From Candidatus Rubneribacter avistercoris (GTDB lineage: Bacteria; Actinomycetota; Coriobacteriia; Coriobacteriales; Eggerthellaceae), in contig DXCU01000059.1 of assembly GCA_019115845.1 (NCBI GenBank), forward strand, positions 30,600 through 94,599: a DNA stretch of 64,000 bases. Direction: 5' to 3'. Position 1 is the first letter of the stretch, and each line of letters starts with the position of its first letter. The notes beneath the pieces are model-generated. The model was not told the DNA's origin. It ran no database searches and saw only the letters and a program-made list of their open reading frames with translations. The translations under genes and the position numbers were made by a program. This document shows, in pieces, positions 48,610 through 57,709 of this stretch.

Positions 48610-49470
48610 ATGGGAAACGACGCGGCAAAGCCGTTCGACGACCTGTGGGAAGCGGAGGCGGCAGACGACGAGTTCGATCCGCTGGCCGCAGACGACGGGC
48701 TTATAGACCAGGAGGAGATGGACGACGACAACCCGCTTGACACGGTGGACTTCCCCACCATGCGCAACATGCCGGAGGGCATGCGCCGCGAAGGGGTGTA
48801 CACGCCCGAGAGGATGGGCGGCGCGGAGGCGGCGGTGAGGTCGCTGCTCGACCACAACCCGGCGCGCCGGCCCGTGCTGCTGGCCATCCTCGGATGGTGC
48901 GAGGACGGCTGCGCCACAAGCGAGCTGACCCGGCGCGTGGACGAGGCGCAGGAGCACAACCGCTCCGTGTACGCGCCCACCACGCTGTGCCGCATGCTGG
49001 AGCGGGCGGGCGCGCTTGAGCTGGAGATGCCCGAGACGTCCGACGCGCGCGAGGACGCGGCCGGGGGCGTGGAGTACCTGGAGATCAGGGAGCGGGTGGA
49101 CCCGGTATGGCGCTCCACGCCCGAAGGGCTGGCGGTGCGCGAGTCGCTGACCCAGGGTGCGGCGTTTCGCGACATCGTGCTGGGCCGCGATGCGCGCTAC
49201 GCTTCGGTGTACCGTGCGGTCATGGAGGCGGTTGAGCGCGCGCCTCGTTCGAAAGCCTACATAGACGCGCTGGTGGACGCGTTTCCCGAAGTGCAAAGCC
49301 CGCGGCGCTTCGGCGGGCATTTCGTGGACATGCTGGAGCGCACCGACGCGCTGGAATGGAGGGACCGCGCCTGGCGGCTGACCGATCTGGGGCGTTCCTT
49401 GTTGCCGGATGTGCGGGAATTGGCAGAGGCGCGGGCGGCTTCGTCCGACCCGTCCGGGAAGGAGAGCTGA
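48610..49470 (+). CDS. Winged-helix-like protein of unknown function, next to the chaperone
   Basis: The 286-residue protein has a very acidic N-terminus (about 1-50, Asp/Glu-rich) and then two regions that look like winged helix-turn-helix domains: RPVLLAILGWCEDGCATSELTRRVDEAQEH with TTLCRMLERAGALELE, and YIDALVDAFPEVQSPRRFGGHFVDMLERTDALEW with RAWRLTDLGRSLL. I do not recognise the family. It is immediately followed (1 bp) by the TorD-like chaperone gene, so it probably serves the same respiratory system as a regulator or assembly factor. Confidence 0.7.
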   Translation: MGNDAAKPFDDLWEAEAADDEFDPLAADDGLIDQEEMDDDNPLDTVDFPTMRNMPEGMRREGVYTPERMGGAEAAVRSLLDHNPARRPVLLAILGWCEDGCATSELTRRVDEAQEHNRSVYAPTTLCRMLERAGALELEMPETSDAREDAAGGVEYLEIRERVDPVWRSTPEGLAVRESLTQGAAFRDIVLGRDARYASVYRAVMEAVERAPRSKAYIDALVDAFPEVQSPRRFGGHFVDMLERTDALEWRDRAWRLTDLGRSLLPDVRELAEARAASSDPSGKES

Positions 49471-49471
49471 C

Positions 49472-50224
49472 ATGGAGGAGAGGGTCGAATCGATGGGCGT
49501 TTCATCTGGCGGGGGCGCGGCTGCGGGCGGGGCTGGGGCAGCTGCGGGCGAGGTAGATCTGGCCGCGCTCATGGATCTGCGGGCGCGCACCTACGGCATG
49601 CTCGCGCGGCTGTATCGCAAAGAGGTCGACCTCGACGTGCTGCGCGAGCTGCAGGGCATGCGCTTTCCCACCGCCACCGGCAACGCCAAGGTGGACGAAG
49701 GGTACCACCTGCTGTACGACTACCTGCGCGGTGCTTGGGACGACAGCGTGACCGAGCTGGCCATCGACTACGTGCGCACGTTCATCGGGCACGGCGTGAA
49801 CGGCTACTCGGCGGCGTATCCGTACGAGAGCGTGTACACCTCCGAGCGCCGGCTGATGATGCAGGAGGCGCGTGCCGAGGTGCTCAAGACGCTGCGCGAG
49901 AACAGCTTGAAGCGCGGCAACTGGACGGAAGGCGAGGACCACGTGGCGCTGGAGCTGGAGTTCATGCAGCGCATGACCCTGCGCACGGCCGCCGCGCTGC
50001 GCGAGGGCCGCGAGGACGAGGCGGTTAGGCACGTGCGCACGCAGCGCACGTTCGCCCAGGAGCATTTGCTGAACTGGCTGCCCCTGCTCACAGGCGACAT
50101 GCGCCTGTTCGCGCGCACGATGTTCTACCAGGGCCTCGCCCAGCTGACCATGGGCTATGTGGAGGAGGACGAAGCTGTGCTGACCGAGCTTCTGGACGGC
50201 GCTCCTGCGGGGGACGGCGAGTAG
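49472..50224 (+). CDS. TorD/DmsD-type chaperone for a molybdoenzyme
   Basis: The 250-residue protein is an all-helical chaperone of the TorD/DmsD/NarJ family, recognisable by LRARTYGMLARLYRKEVD, the YVRTFIGHGVNGYSAAYPYESVYTSE segment (YxxxFxG..yPYESvY) and HVRTQRTFAQEHLLNWLP. It binds the Tat signal of a molybdopterin subunit and holds it until the cofactor is inserted. The Gly/Ala-rich N-terminal 30 residues are extra. The target is probably the catalytic subunit at 53930, 3.7 kb away beyond two oppositely oriented genes, which carries the expected Tat signal. The start follows GGAAGGAG. Confidence 0.9.
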   Translation: MEERVESMGVSSGGGAAAGGAGAAAGEVDLAALMDLRARTYGMLARLYRKEVDLDVLRELQGMRFPTATGNAKVDEGYHLLYDYLRGAWDDSVTELAIDYVRTFIGHGVNGYSAAYPYESVYTSERRLMMQEARAEVLKTLRENSLKRGNWTEGEDHVALELEFMQRMTLRTAAALREGREDEAVRHVRTQRTFAQEHLLNWLPLLTGDMRLFARTMFYQGLAQLTMGYVEEDEAVLTELLDGAPAGDGE

Positions 50225-50326
50225 GGTTCCGCCGCGGCGCGCCACCGCGCTGGCTGTGGCCGCCGGGGTGCCACGTCTCCGTGCTGTTTGCTGCGAACCT
50301 GGTTGCGGGGCCGGCGCCTTCGAGGG

Positions 50327-50359
50327 CGCCCCTGCAGGCGTTCGACGCCTGCAGGGGCG
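50327..50359. terminator. Hairpin between convergent genes
   Basis: A perfect 14-bp stem (50327-50340 with 50346-50359) with a 5-nt loop lies between the chaperone gene and the opposing helicase-like gene. No T tract is visible. Confidence 0.55.
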
Positions 50360-50364
50360 GCTTG

Positions 50365-52353
50365 CTAGTTCAGTCCGAGTTCGGCAAGGAGGGCCTGGCC
50401 GCCGTCGGTGGTGGGGGCGGCGTTGCCGGCTTCGGCCAAAAAGCAGGTGGGACGCACGACGGCGACGCGCCCGCCGTTTTCGGCGCGCACTCTGGTGACC
50501 TGCATCTTCGAGCGCTCGGCCAACTCGAGGTCCGCTTTGCTGAAATACGACACCACCAGCCGTCCGCCCGCCTTCGACACGGCGTTGGCGAAGCGCCTGC
50601 GGTCGCGGTTGAGCACGCGCTCGCGGTCCGCGTCGGTGCTCACCGCCTCGAACGCGCCGCGCCCGGGGACGAAACCGTCCACGGCTCCCATGACGAGCAC
50701 GTTGTCGTAGTCGCCGCCGCAAAGCGCGTCGAAGTCGGCCACGTGCAAAACGTGCGGGTTCTCGGGCCACACGGGGTCGGTCACGCTCGCGCGCATCAGG
50801 CGGTAGAGCTGGCAGGCGTCCTCGTCGCCCACGATGGAGGCGTCCAGGTCCTCGAACTCGGGCAGCCCGTTTGCGCCGATGGCGCGCAGGACGGAGAACC
50901 CTTTGCGCCCGGCGTTCGCGGCGATGAACTCCTGACCTGCGCGCCATCGCTCGGCCAGGACGTTTGCGCGCAGGAACGGTTCGGGCTCGTCCTTGTCGCG
51001 CGATCCCACGGCCGCGAGCGCATCGTAGAGGCTCAGCCCGCCCTCGGAGGCGAACTGGGCCAGGTTGGCCCAGGCGTCGCTGTTGGTCAGGTGGTTGTCG
51101 AACCCGCACCAGCTGCGCCATGCCGTCAGATCGCGAGGAAGGGCCAGAAGCGTGAGCTTCGTGTACGCCACCAGGGCGCGCGCCCGCGAGCTTTCGCGGG
51201 GGTCGCCGCCCAGGCCGGACAGCGCGCCCGCTGCGGACACGGAGAACCCGCGCGAGCGCAGCACCTTCTGCGCCATGAGGGCCCAGCGCCGATTGGGCAC
51301 CACGATGCACGTGCGGCTCTCATGCGCGTCGCCCTGCGCATTCATGAGCGCGCGAAGGTACTTGGTCAGGCCGTTGAGCTCGTCGTCGGGCGAGGTCCAC
51401 TTGACGGCGCGAAAGCGATCGACGGCGCCCGCGCGCCCGCTGCCTGCGCACCCGCCAGCCGCCGAGCGTCCGTCGGCCCCCTCGGCATCCGGCGACGCCT
51501 TGAACGCGGGGTCCATGTCGCCGTGGTCGCACAGGGCGTTCACGAAAGCCGCGACGTCGGGGTTTCCATAGGCCCCCGTCAGGGAGAACGTCTGCACGCC
51601 TTCGCGAAGCCCATCGAATTGCGCGAACCCCTGCGGGCACGGGAAGTCCGTTGCCACTTCGAGCGTTTGGTTGGGATTGCCGGCCACCGCAAGCTGCGTT
51701 CCCGCCAAAAGGCACAGGCACGTCTGCTGCGCGCGGCTCATGTTCTGGTAGTTGTCGCACAGCACGTAGGCGAACGAGCCGCGCGCCGCCTTGCCCGCGT
51801 CGCTTTGCAAAAAATCGACGGCCAGCGCGGGCGCCTCCTGCGCGAGCATGGCCTCGCGGGAGGCCAGCGTGCTCTCCATGAGGTCGAGCACGGCGCGCTC
51901 CTGATCGCCAACGCGCCAGTTCTCGCGCGGCTCAAGCTGCGCCATCTGCTGGTAGAAGTAGTCCAGCATGCGGCGGAGCTTGCGGATGGGCGTCCCCAGC
52001 GTCTTCATGTCCTCCAGGAAGAAGTTGTACTCGGCGGGCGTCAGCATGCGCGGAACGCGCCCCGTGGCCGCGCGCGCCGCAGGCGCGTCCAGCACAAGCG
52101 CGCACGCTTCCAAAGGCGTGAGCACGGCCACGGCCTCGGCCGCCGCGCCGTTGCCGTCCGCTGCCGCTTTCAGGCGCTGGCGAAACGCTTGGGCCGCGAA
52201 GCTGCTTGTCGTCTCCACCAAGATGGACGCCGGATCGACGCCTGCGCGTAGCAGCTGGGCCGCTCGTCGCACCAGCGCCTCGGTCTTGCCGCTGCGCGCA
52301 GGGCCTTGCACTTTGGCCATGCGGCCGTCAAACGATGCGATGCCGTCTATCAT
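50365..52353 (-). CDS. UvrD/Rep-type helicase-like ATPase with a degenerate motor
   Basis: The 662-residue protein has a superfamily 1 helicase layout: Walker A (GPARSGKT, 17-24), a motif Ia region, motif II, a GNPNQT motif III and a C-terminal region (VLVMGAVDGFVPGRG) like motif V. Motif II is D200-N-Y-Q203, in place of the DExQ that carries the catalytic Glu, and motif VI ends VSKAG in place of the usual xTRA with its arginine. Hydrolysis may therefore be lost or weak, as in AddB-type or regulatory subunits. The gene follows an unknown 344-residue gene by 10 bp. The ATG at 52353 has AGGAGG upstream. Confidence 0.8.
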   Translation of the reverse strand: MIDGIASFDGRMAKVQGPARSGKTEALVRRAAQLLRAGVDPASILVETTSSFAAQAFRQRLKAAADGNGAAAEAVAVLTPLEACALVLDAPAARAATGRVPRMLTPAEYNFFLEDMKTLGTPIRKLRRMLDYFYQQMAQLEPRENWRVGDQERAVLDLMESTLASREAMLAQEAPALAVDFLQSDAGKAARGSFAYVLCDNYQNMSRAQQTCLCLLAGTQLAVAGNPNQTLEVATDFPCPQGFAQFDGLREGVQTFSLTGAYGNPDVAAFVNALCDHGDMDPAFKASPDAEGADGRSAAGGCAGSGRAGAVDRFRAVKWTSPDDELNGLTKYLRALMNAQGDAHESRTCIVVPNRRWALMAQKVLRSRGFSVSAAGALSGLGGDPRESSRARALVAYTKLTLLALPRDLTAWRSWCGFDNHLTNSDAWANLAQFASEGGLSLYDALAAVGSRDKDEPEPFLRANVLAERWRAGQEFIAANAGRKGFSVLRAIGANGLPEFEDLDASIVGDEDACQLYRLMRASVTDPVWPENPHVLHVADFDALCGGDYDNVLVMGAVDGFVPGRGAFEAVSTDADRERVLNRDRRRFANAVSKAGGRLVVSYFSKADLELAERSKMQVTRVRAENGGRVAVVRPTCFLAEAGNAAPTTDGGQALLAELGLN

Positions 52354-52363
52354 GGGAAACCTC

Positions 52364-53398
52364 CTAGCGGGCGGACGAGGGTTGGGCGGGCGCGGCGTTC
52401 GTCGCGGCGCAGGCGCTCTCTGCTGCGCCTTCGGTTTCGTCCTCGACCTCGGCTTTGGCAGCGAACGCGCCCGTGCGCGAATCGAACGTTCGAGCACTCC
52501 CGTCAGTATACTCCACCTGCCATATGCGGTAGTCCAAGGCGAAGTCCGCCTCGTCCGCATCGAACCGGCGTGCGTCCTCGTCCCCGTCGGCTTGCGGGCC
52601 GCCCGCTTCGGCCTTCCGTCCGCTTCCGGCGTCATCGGCCAGAGCGTTCGCGGCAGTCCGCTCGGCCGCCAGCCGGGGCGATTCCAGGAAGGATTCCGCA
52701 GCCTCCCGTTCGGCCGCCTCGGCTTGCTCGGCCTTCCGACAGGCCTCGTCTTGCGCGCGCTTGGCCGCCTCGGCTTGCCGCTGCGCTTTGGCGGCCAGCC
52801 CGGCGACGCGTTGGCGCTCGTATGCCGCGGGCGCGGGCAGCAGCACGCGCGCCGCGCCCTGGCCCAGGCGCCCGGCGCCGTAGGCGTTGCGCACGGCGGT
52901 GACCAGCGCGGCGGCGTCGGGGTCCACCGCGCCCGTGCTGTCGCAGCGCAGCAGAACGGACAGCTGCCCGTTCTGCAGTTCCAGTTCCATCCAGTCGAAC
53001 GAGAGCTCGGGGCGGCCCTCGTCGCGCTGGCGGCGGTTGAAGATGCGCACGTTGTTGCCCACCTTGTGCAGCTGGTTGCGAATCCAACGCTCCATCACGT
53101 TGCTCCACAGCTCATCGGCGCCCTTGACGGACGGGTCCAGGTAGACGCGCGTGCCCATCTTCACCAAGAAGCGCGCGACGTTCACGGGCCGGCCGTCGGC
53201 GGGCTGGCCGTTGGCGGGCTGGCCGCCGGCGGGTCCGCTGCCTGCGTCAGCATGCGCCCTCGCGCCCGCTGGATGCGTGCGCACGAGCGTGGGGCACACG
53301 TGCGCGTAGCAGCGGCCCACCTCCAGGCGAAGGTCTTCGGTGTCCAAACGCTCATCCACGTCCAGGACGAGCGTGAGCGACGGATGCGGTTGTGCCAT
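52364..53398 (-). CDS. Unknown protein, partner of the helicase-like gene
   Basis: The 344-residue product has an N-terminal folded domain of about 190 residues (SLTLVLDVDERLDTEDLRLEVGR, FLVKMGTRVYLDPS, LQNGQLSVLLRCDSTG) interrupted by a short GQPANGQPADGRP insertion, then an Ala/Glu/Lys/Arg-rich coiled-coil region (about 210-280) and an acidic tail. No catalytic motif is seen. It is the first gene of a two-gene operon with the helicase-like gene and ATG 53398 follows AAGGAGG. Its divergent promoter faces the molybdoenzyme operon. I do not recognise the family. Confidence 0.7.
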   Translation of the reverse strand: MAQPHPSLTLVLDVDERLDTEDLRLEVGRCYAHVCPTLVRTHPAGARAHADAGSGPAGGQPANGQPADGRPVNVARFLVKMGTRVYLDPSVKGADELWSNVMERWIRNQLHKVGNNVRIFNRRQRDEGRPELSFDWMELELQNGQLSVLLRCDSTGAVDPDAAALVTAVRNAYGAGRLGQGAARVLLPAPAAYERQRVAGLAAKAQRQAEAAKRAQDEACRKAEQAEAAEREAAESFLESPRLAAERTAANALADDAGSGRKAEAGGPQADGDEDARRFDADEADFALDYRIWQVEYTDGSARTFDSRTGAFAAKAEVEDETEGAAESACAATNAAPAQPSSAR

Positions 53399-53414
53399 GG
53401 TCTGTCCTCCTTCT

Positions 53415-53534
53415 CGACGCGCGGTGCAAAGCGGGCGCTGCGGGCCGACGCGCACGGGCACGGCGGGCCGACGCGTTCGGCGCAGGCTGCCGAAGCGCGC
53501 GAACGCGGGACGGCGACGCGCGGTGCAAAGCGGG
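53415..53534. repeat. Direct repeat in the region between the divergent operons
   Basis: A 21-bp sequence containing GCGCGGTGCAAAGCGGG occurs at 53415-53435 and 53514-53534, 99 bp apart. The surrounding 53399-53690 region is GC-rich and contains no credible gene. Confidence 0.6.
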
Positions 53535-53698
53535 TGTGGCGGCCGGCGCGCCCGGATCCGGCGGGTCGGCATGCCCGACGTCCCACTCGGGTTCGCCGAC
53601 GCGCCCCGGCCTCGCGCCCGCGGCGTGCGCCCTGCGCTGCCCGAGCCGTCTCAACCTCTTCGCCATTCCAGTATAGAAGCGTCTCCGCGCGCAAAATA

Positions 53699-53746
53699 AT
53701 CCCTTGGGGATGATATGCGCGCTCAGAAGCATCCACCCCTTATGAT
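53699..53746 (+). promoter_or_regulatory. Box B operator and -10 of the molybdoenzyme operon
   Basis: ATCCC-TTG-GGGAT (53699-53711) is a palindrome and with its flank reads CCCTTGGGGATGAT, the same box as A, C and D. A TATGAT -10 (53741-53746) lies 30 bp downstream and no -35 consensus is present, so a regulator bound at box B would sit near position -47. A second TACAAT (53767-53772) is possible. The same box could also control the divergent helicase operon. Confidence 0.6.
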
Positions 53747-53814
53747 TTGGGCTTTTCCTCCTTTCTTACAATCCGATGACGGAAGGGCCTCCCTGCGGAG
53801 GCAGACGTGTCGGC

Positions 53815-53857
53815 CGGCAAAGCGGCGGCGTTCTTCTTGATCGCCGCCGCTTTGCCG
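53815..53857 (+). promoter_or_regulatory. Strong hairpin in the leader of the molybdoenzyme operon
   Basis: CGGCAAAGCGGCGGCG (53815-53830) pairs perfectly with 53842-53857 (16 bp, 11-nt loop), 72 bp before the start codon. No T tract follows, so a role in attenuation, stability or translation is possible. Confidence 0.6.
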
Positions 53858-53929
53858 AAGACGGCGACGCCTGCCTGCGGGCGGCCCGCAGCAAGACGAA
53901 GGAAACGAAGGAAAAGAGAGGAGGGGCAT

Positions 53930-56900
53930 ATGGCGAAACTCACGCTCACGCGCCGCAGCTTCATGAAGGCCGCCGCCGTGGCCGGAGCCGCGAGCACGGT
54001 GGGGTTTGCCGCCACGCCTTCCACCGCGCTGGCCGAGGGCGAGGATGCGACCGCAGGAGAGGTCAAGCGCATCCGCTCGTGCTGCCGTGCGTGCGGCAAG
54101 GTGGAGTGCGGCGTCTGGGTGACCGTGCAGGACAACAAGGTCATCAAAGTGGAAGGCGACGAGTCCAACGCCCACAGCCGCGGCCACTGCTGCGCGAAGT
54201 CGCAGTCGTCCATGCTGGCCCTGTACCACCCCGACCGTCTGCGCTACTGCATGAAGCGCACCAACCCCAAGGGAGAGGACGACCCCGGCTGGGTGCGCAT
54301 CACGCTGGCCGAGGCGTTCGACGAGGCGGGCGCCAAGCTCAACGAGATTGTGGAGAAGTACGGCGGCGAGGCCAACTTCGCCATGGGCGGCACCTCGCGC
54401 GTGTGGGCGCAGCCTCCCTATGGCACGCTCAAGTCCATCTTCCCCACGCCCAACGCGCACCTGGCCTACGAGATCTGCAAGGGCCCGCGCCACTTCGCCG
54501 GCATCCTCACCGACGAGATCGGCTCGCCGTGGATGGAGGTTGAGCAGGGCCCGCTCGTGTACGTGCAGTGGGGCACCGCGGCCGAGTATTCCAACTACGA
54601 CTCCACGAACCGCACCGTGGTGGACTGCAGCCAGCGCGCCTACAAGCATATATTGGTGGACCCGCGCATGACGCCGCTGGGCAAGGAGGCCGACATCTGG
54701 CTGCCTTTGCGCGTGGGCACGGATTTGTGCCTGTCGCTCACCTGGCTCAAGTGGATCATCGACAACGAAGCCTACGACGATCTGTTCGTGCGCCGCTGGA
54801 CCAACGCTCCTTTCCTGTGGAACCCCGAGGAGGGCGGCCGCACGGCCAAGGGCTGGTTCATGGAGATGAACGGCGGCATCGACATGGAAAGCCGCCTGCT
54901 CACCGAGGCCGATCTTGACCGCGAATGGGTGAGCCAGTGGTGGGAGCCGGCCGATCCGCGGTACTCCTACCGCCGCTTCATCTGCTGGGACGAGAACAAC
55001 AACAAGCCCACGTACTGGGATGCCGAGGCCTGCCAGTGGGAGGGCGAGAAGCACAAGATCCCCACCACCGGCACGTGGATCGAGCACCCCTACAAGCCCA
55101 TCATGGCCGACGCGTGGCTGCCCGACCCGTCGCACTTCGCCGATCCGGCCGATCCCACCTACGACGCGTACTGGAACGAGGGCAACGAAGGCGGCGCGAA
55201 GTCCAACCCGGCCGGCCTGCCCAAGAACCCGGCGCTGTTCCCCGGTGGCGTGGAGATCAAGCTTGCCGACGGGCGCACCATCACGGCGGGAACCGTGTGG
55301 GAGTCGTTCTCCGAAAGCCTTGAGGAGTACACGCTTGAGTACTGCGAAGAGGTCACCGAGGTCCCGGCGGACAAGATAGAGGAGGCCGTGCGCACCTACA
55401 CCACGCGCCTGAACCCCCTGCACGGCAACGGCGGCATCCACTACCAGCTGGCCCCCGACCAGACGGGCCATGCGGTGCAGAACAGCCGCGCGCTGCAGCT
55501 CATCGCGTGCATCACCGGCAACTCCGACGAGCCCGCCGGCAACCGCGGCTCCTCCAAGGCCGAGGTGGACGGCTGCTGCGGCCGCGCCAACATGAAGGTG
55601 ACCGATCACGAGCCGCAGGACTGGGGCATCCGCGAGGGCGTGGGCACCATGGAGCTGGGCGACACCCCGCGCGATTTGTCCGTGGAGGAGCAGATCCCGC
55701 TCATCCAGAACTTCGTGCAGCATCTCATAGACGAGGGCTCGCCGCTGGCCGAACGCTACGGCAACCACGTGCCCTCCGAAGAGGAGGCCCGCTGGATAGC
55801 CGAGCGCAAGGGCGGCGACTACAAGGGCAGCCGCGCCTGGCCGGGGCTGACCACCTCGTTCGACAGCAACGCCAAGCAGATCTCCGCGGAGCGCTTCCCG
55901 CTTCTGCGCTACTGGAACCGCTGGGCCGACTCGGCCGCCATCTGGGACTCCATCAACGAGATTGACACCCCGTACCAGATTCACGGCGGCGTGTGCATGT
56001 CCGGCGACTTCATGAACGAGTCCAACCTCCTGGAGGCGTGGGAGGCGCTCACCCGCCTGGACTTCTGGCTGGACTTCAACCTGTGGGCCTGCCCGAACAA
56101 CGGCTGCGCCGACATCGTCATCCCGTGCTTGCATTGGCTGGAGGTCAACACCGGCCGCGTGTCGCAGGGCGCGGGCGGCATCTTCGGCGCGGGCCAGCGC
56201 GCGGCAGAGCCCATGGGCGATTGCATGTACGACCCGGTGTCGGTGATCTGCCTGCACCTGGCCATGGCCAAGGCCCTCACGGGCAAGGAGCATCCGGTGC
56301 GAGCGGACATCCCCGCAGAGCGCTCGGCGGTCATCTGGAACGACCGCGACCTGAACTACGACGGTTGGAACAACCTAGACTACACCCAGTTCGTGCAGAT
56401 GGGCGGCCCGGTCACCTACGAGGAGCAGGAGTACCGCGTGCTCAAGGACGCCACCGACTGGTGGCGCATCGAGGAGTTCAAGGACAAGGAGGGCCAGCCC
56501 GAGCAGGTCATCCCTGCGTTTCCCGACTACGCCGCATCCGAGAAGCCGGACGCCGTGCTCAACGACGTGGCCGGCCCGGACTTCCCCGAGTTCGCCGCGA
56601 AGTTCCAGGAGGAAGGCTGGTTCGACTGCCGCAAGTGGCACCCCGAGCGCTGGGGCACCTACCGCCGGTGGGAGATGGGCTACCGTCGCCAGCAGGGCGG
56701 CTACAACCTGTACGCGGCCGTGGACGAGAAGTGCGGGTTCATGACCCCCACCGCCAAGGTGGAGGTGTGGTCCACCATCGCCGAAACCTACATCGGCGAC
56801 GACACCCAGACGTTCGCCGCCACCTGCTCGCCGGCGCGCGCGGCCTACGACGGGGCCATTCCCGACATCGACAAGTTCCCGCACTGGTTCGAGCCGAAGA

Positions 56901-57694
56901 ACTCCAAGGTGCAGGCGCCGCAGTACTACCATGCCGACCAGGCCGACCAGATCACCACCACCGACGCCTACATCAATGACAACTACCGCGGCGACCATCT
57001 GCTGGAGGACTACAAGGCGGCGCTTTCCGAGCATGGCGACGACCACGCGTTCATCATGACCACGGGCGCGCGCCAGCCGGTGTACTTCCACTCCGAGCAC
57101 CGTCAGCTGCCGTGGTGCCGCGAGCTGTGGCCCAGCCCCCGTTTGGAGATCAACCCCAACGACGCGGCGCGCATGGGCCTGGAGCAGGGCGACTGGGTGT
57201 GGATCCGCAGCCCCTGGGGCGCCATCCGCGAGGTCGTGGATTTGTACTACGGCATCAAGGAGGGCACGGTCAACGCGAACCACGCCTGGTGGTATCCGGA
57301 GATCGACACCGCCTCGCACGGCTTCGAGCTGGTCAACATCAACTGCTGCATGGACAAGTACGCCCAGTGCTGGGTGTGCGGCGCCTCCCAGCTGCGCGGC
57401 CTTCCGGTGCTCATCTACAAGGCCACCGAGGAGAACAGCCCGTTCAACAACCCCGTGCCGTGCGATCCGCAGGGCAACCCCGCCATCACCAACGCCAACG
57501 ATCCGCGTCTGAAGGAGTGGCTGTCCAACGACCCGCGCCTGGCCGATTCCAACGTGGAGATGACGTTTGCCAACCTGTCCGCAACCGGCTTGCAGCCCTC
57601 CGTTCAAATCCCCGAGCTGCAGGCTGCCGGCAAGCTGGTCAGCGGCCAAGCGGGCGGCGACGAGCTGGGTCAGTACTCGAAGAACCATCAATAG
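53930..57694 (+). CDS. Molybdopterin (bis-MGD) oxidoreductase catalytic subunit, DMSO-reductase superfamily
   Basis: The 1254-residue protein starts with a Tat signal (TRRSFMK, cleavage near ALAEG) and an N-terminal [4Fe-4S] site with Cys52, Cys55, Cys60 and Cys87 or 88. Regions typical of the superfamily follow: QWGTAAEYSNYDSTNRTVVDCSQRAYKHILVDPRMTPLGKEADIWLPLRVGTDL in the central domain and the cofactor-binding C-terminal domain (NPNDAARMGLEQGDWVWIRSPWG). It is much longer than DmsA (about 800), with long insertions around 330-480 and 630-900. The enzyme is exported and, with the next two subunits, receives electrons from the quinol pool. The substrate is unknown: DMSO/TMAO, polysulfide or a catechol/aromatic compound are all possible for this family in this lineage. 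Confidence 0.88.
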   Translation: MAKLTLTRRSFMKAAAVAGAASTVGFAATPSTALAEGEDATAGEVKRIRSCCRACGKVECGVWVTVQDNKVIKVEGDESNAHSRGHCCAKSQSSMLALYHPDRLRYCMKRTNPKGEDDPGWVRITLAEAFDEAGAKLNEIVEKYGGEANFAMGGTSRVWAQPPYGTLKSIFPTPNAHLAYEICKGPRHFAGILTDEIGSPWMEVEQGPLVYVQWGTAAEYSNYDSTNRTVVDCSQRAYKHILVDPRMTPLGKEADIWLPLRVGTDLCLSLTWLKWIIDNEAYDDLFVRRWTNAPFLWNPEEGGRTAKGWFMEMNGGIDMESRLLTEADLDREWVSQWWEPADPRYSYRRFICWDENNNKPTYWDAEACQWEGEKHKIPTTGTWIEHPYKPIMADAWLPDPSHFADPADPTYDAYWNEGNEGGAKSNPAGLPKNPALFPGGVEIKLADGRTITAGTVWESFSESLEEYTLEYCEEVTEVPADKIEEAVRTYTTRLNPLHGNGGIHYQLAPDQTGHAVQNSRALQLIACITGNSDEPAGNRGSSKAEVDGCCGRANMKVTDHEPQDWGIREGVGTMELGDTPRDLSVEEQIPLIQNFVQHLIDEGSPLAERYGNHVPSEEEARWIAERKGGDYKGSRAWPGLTTSFDSNAKQISAERFPLLRYWNRWADSAAIWDSINEIDTPYQIHGGVCMSGDFMNESNLLEAWEALTRLDFWLDFNLWACPNNGCADIVIPCLHWLEVNTGRVSQGAGGIFGAGQRAAEPMGDCMYDPVSVICLHLAMAKALTGKEHPVRADIPAERSAVIWNDRDLNYDGWNNLDYTQFVQMGGPVTYEEQEYRVLKDATDWWRIEEFKDKEGQPEQVIPAFPDYAASEKPDAVLNDVAGPDFPEFAAKFQEEGWFDCRKWHPERWGTYRRWEMGYRRQQGGYNLYAAVDEKCGFMTPTAKVEVWSTIAETYIGDDTQTFAATCSPARAAYDGAIPDIDKFPHWFEPKNSKVQAPQYYHADQADQITTTDAYINDNYRGDHLLEDYKAALSEHGDDHAFIMTTGARQPVYFHSEHRQLPWCRELWPSPRLEINPNDAARMGLEQGDWVWIRSPWGAIREVVDLYYGIKEGTVNANHAWWYPEIDTASHGFELVNINCCMDKYAQCWVCGASQLRGLPVLIYKATEENSPFNNPVPCDPQGNPAITNANDPRLKEWLSNDPRLADSNVEMTFANLSATGLQPSVQIPELQAAGKLVSGQAGGDELGQYSKNHQ

Positions 57695-57709
57695 GAAGGA
57701 GGTTGTTCC

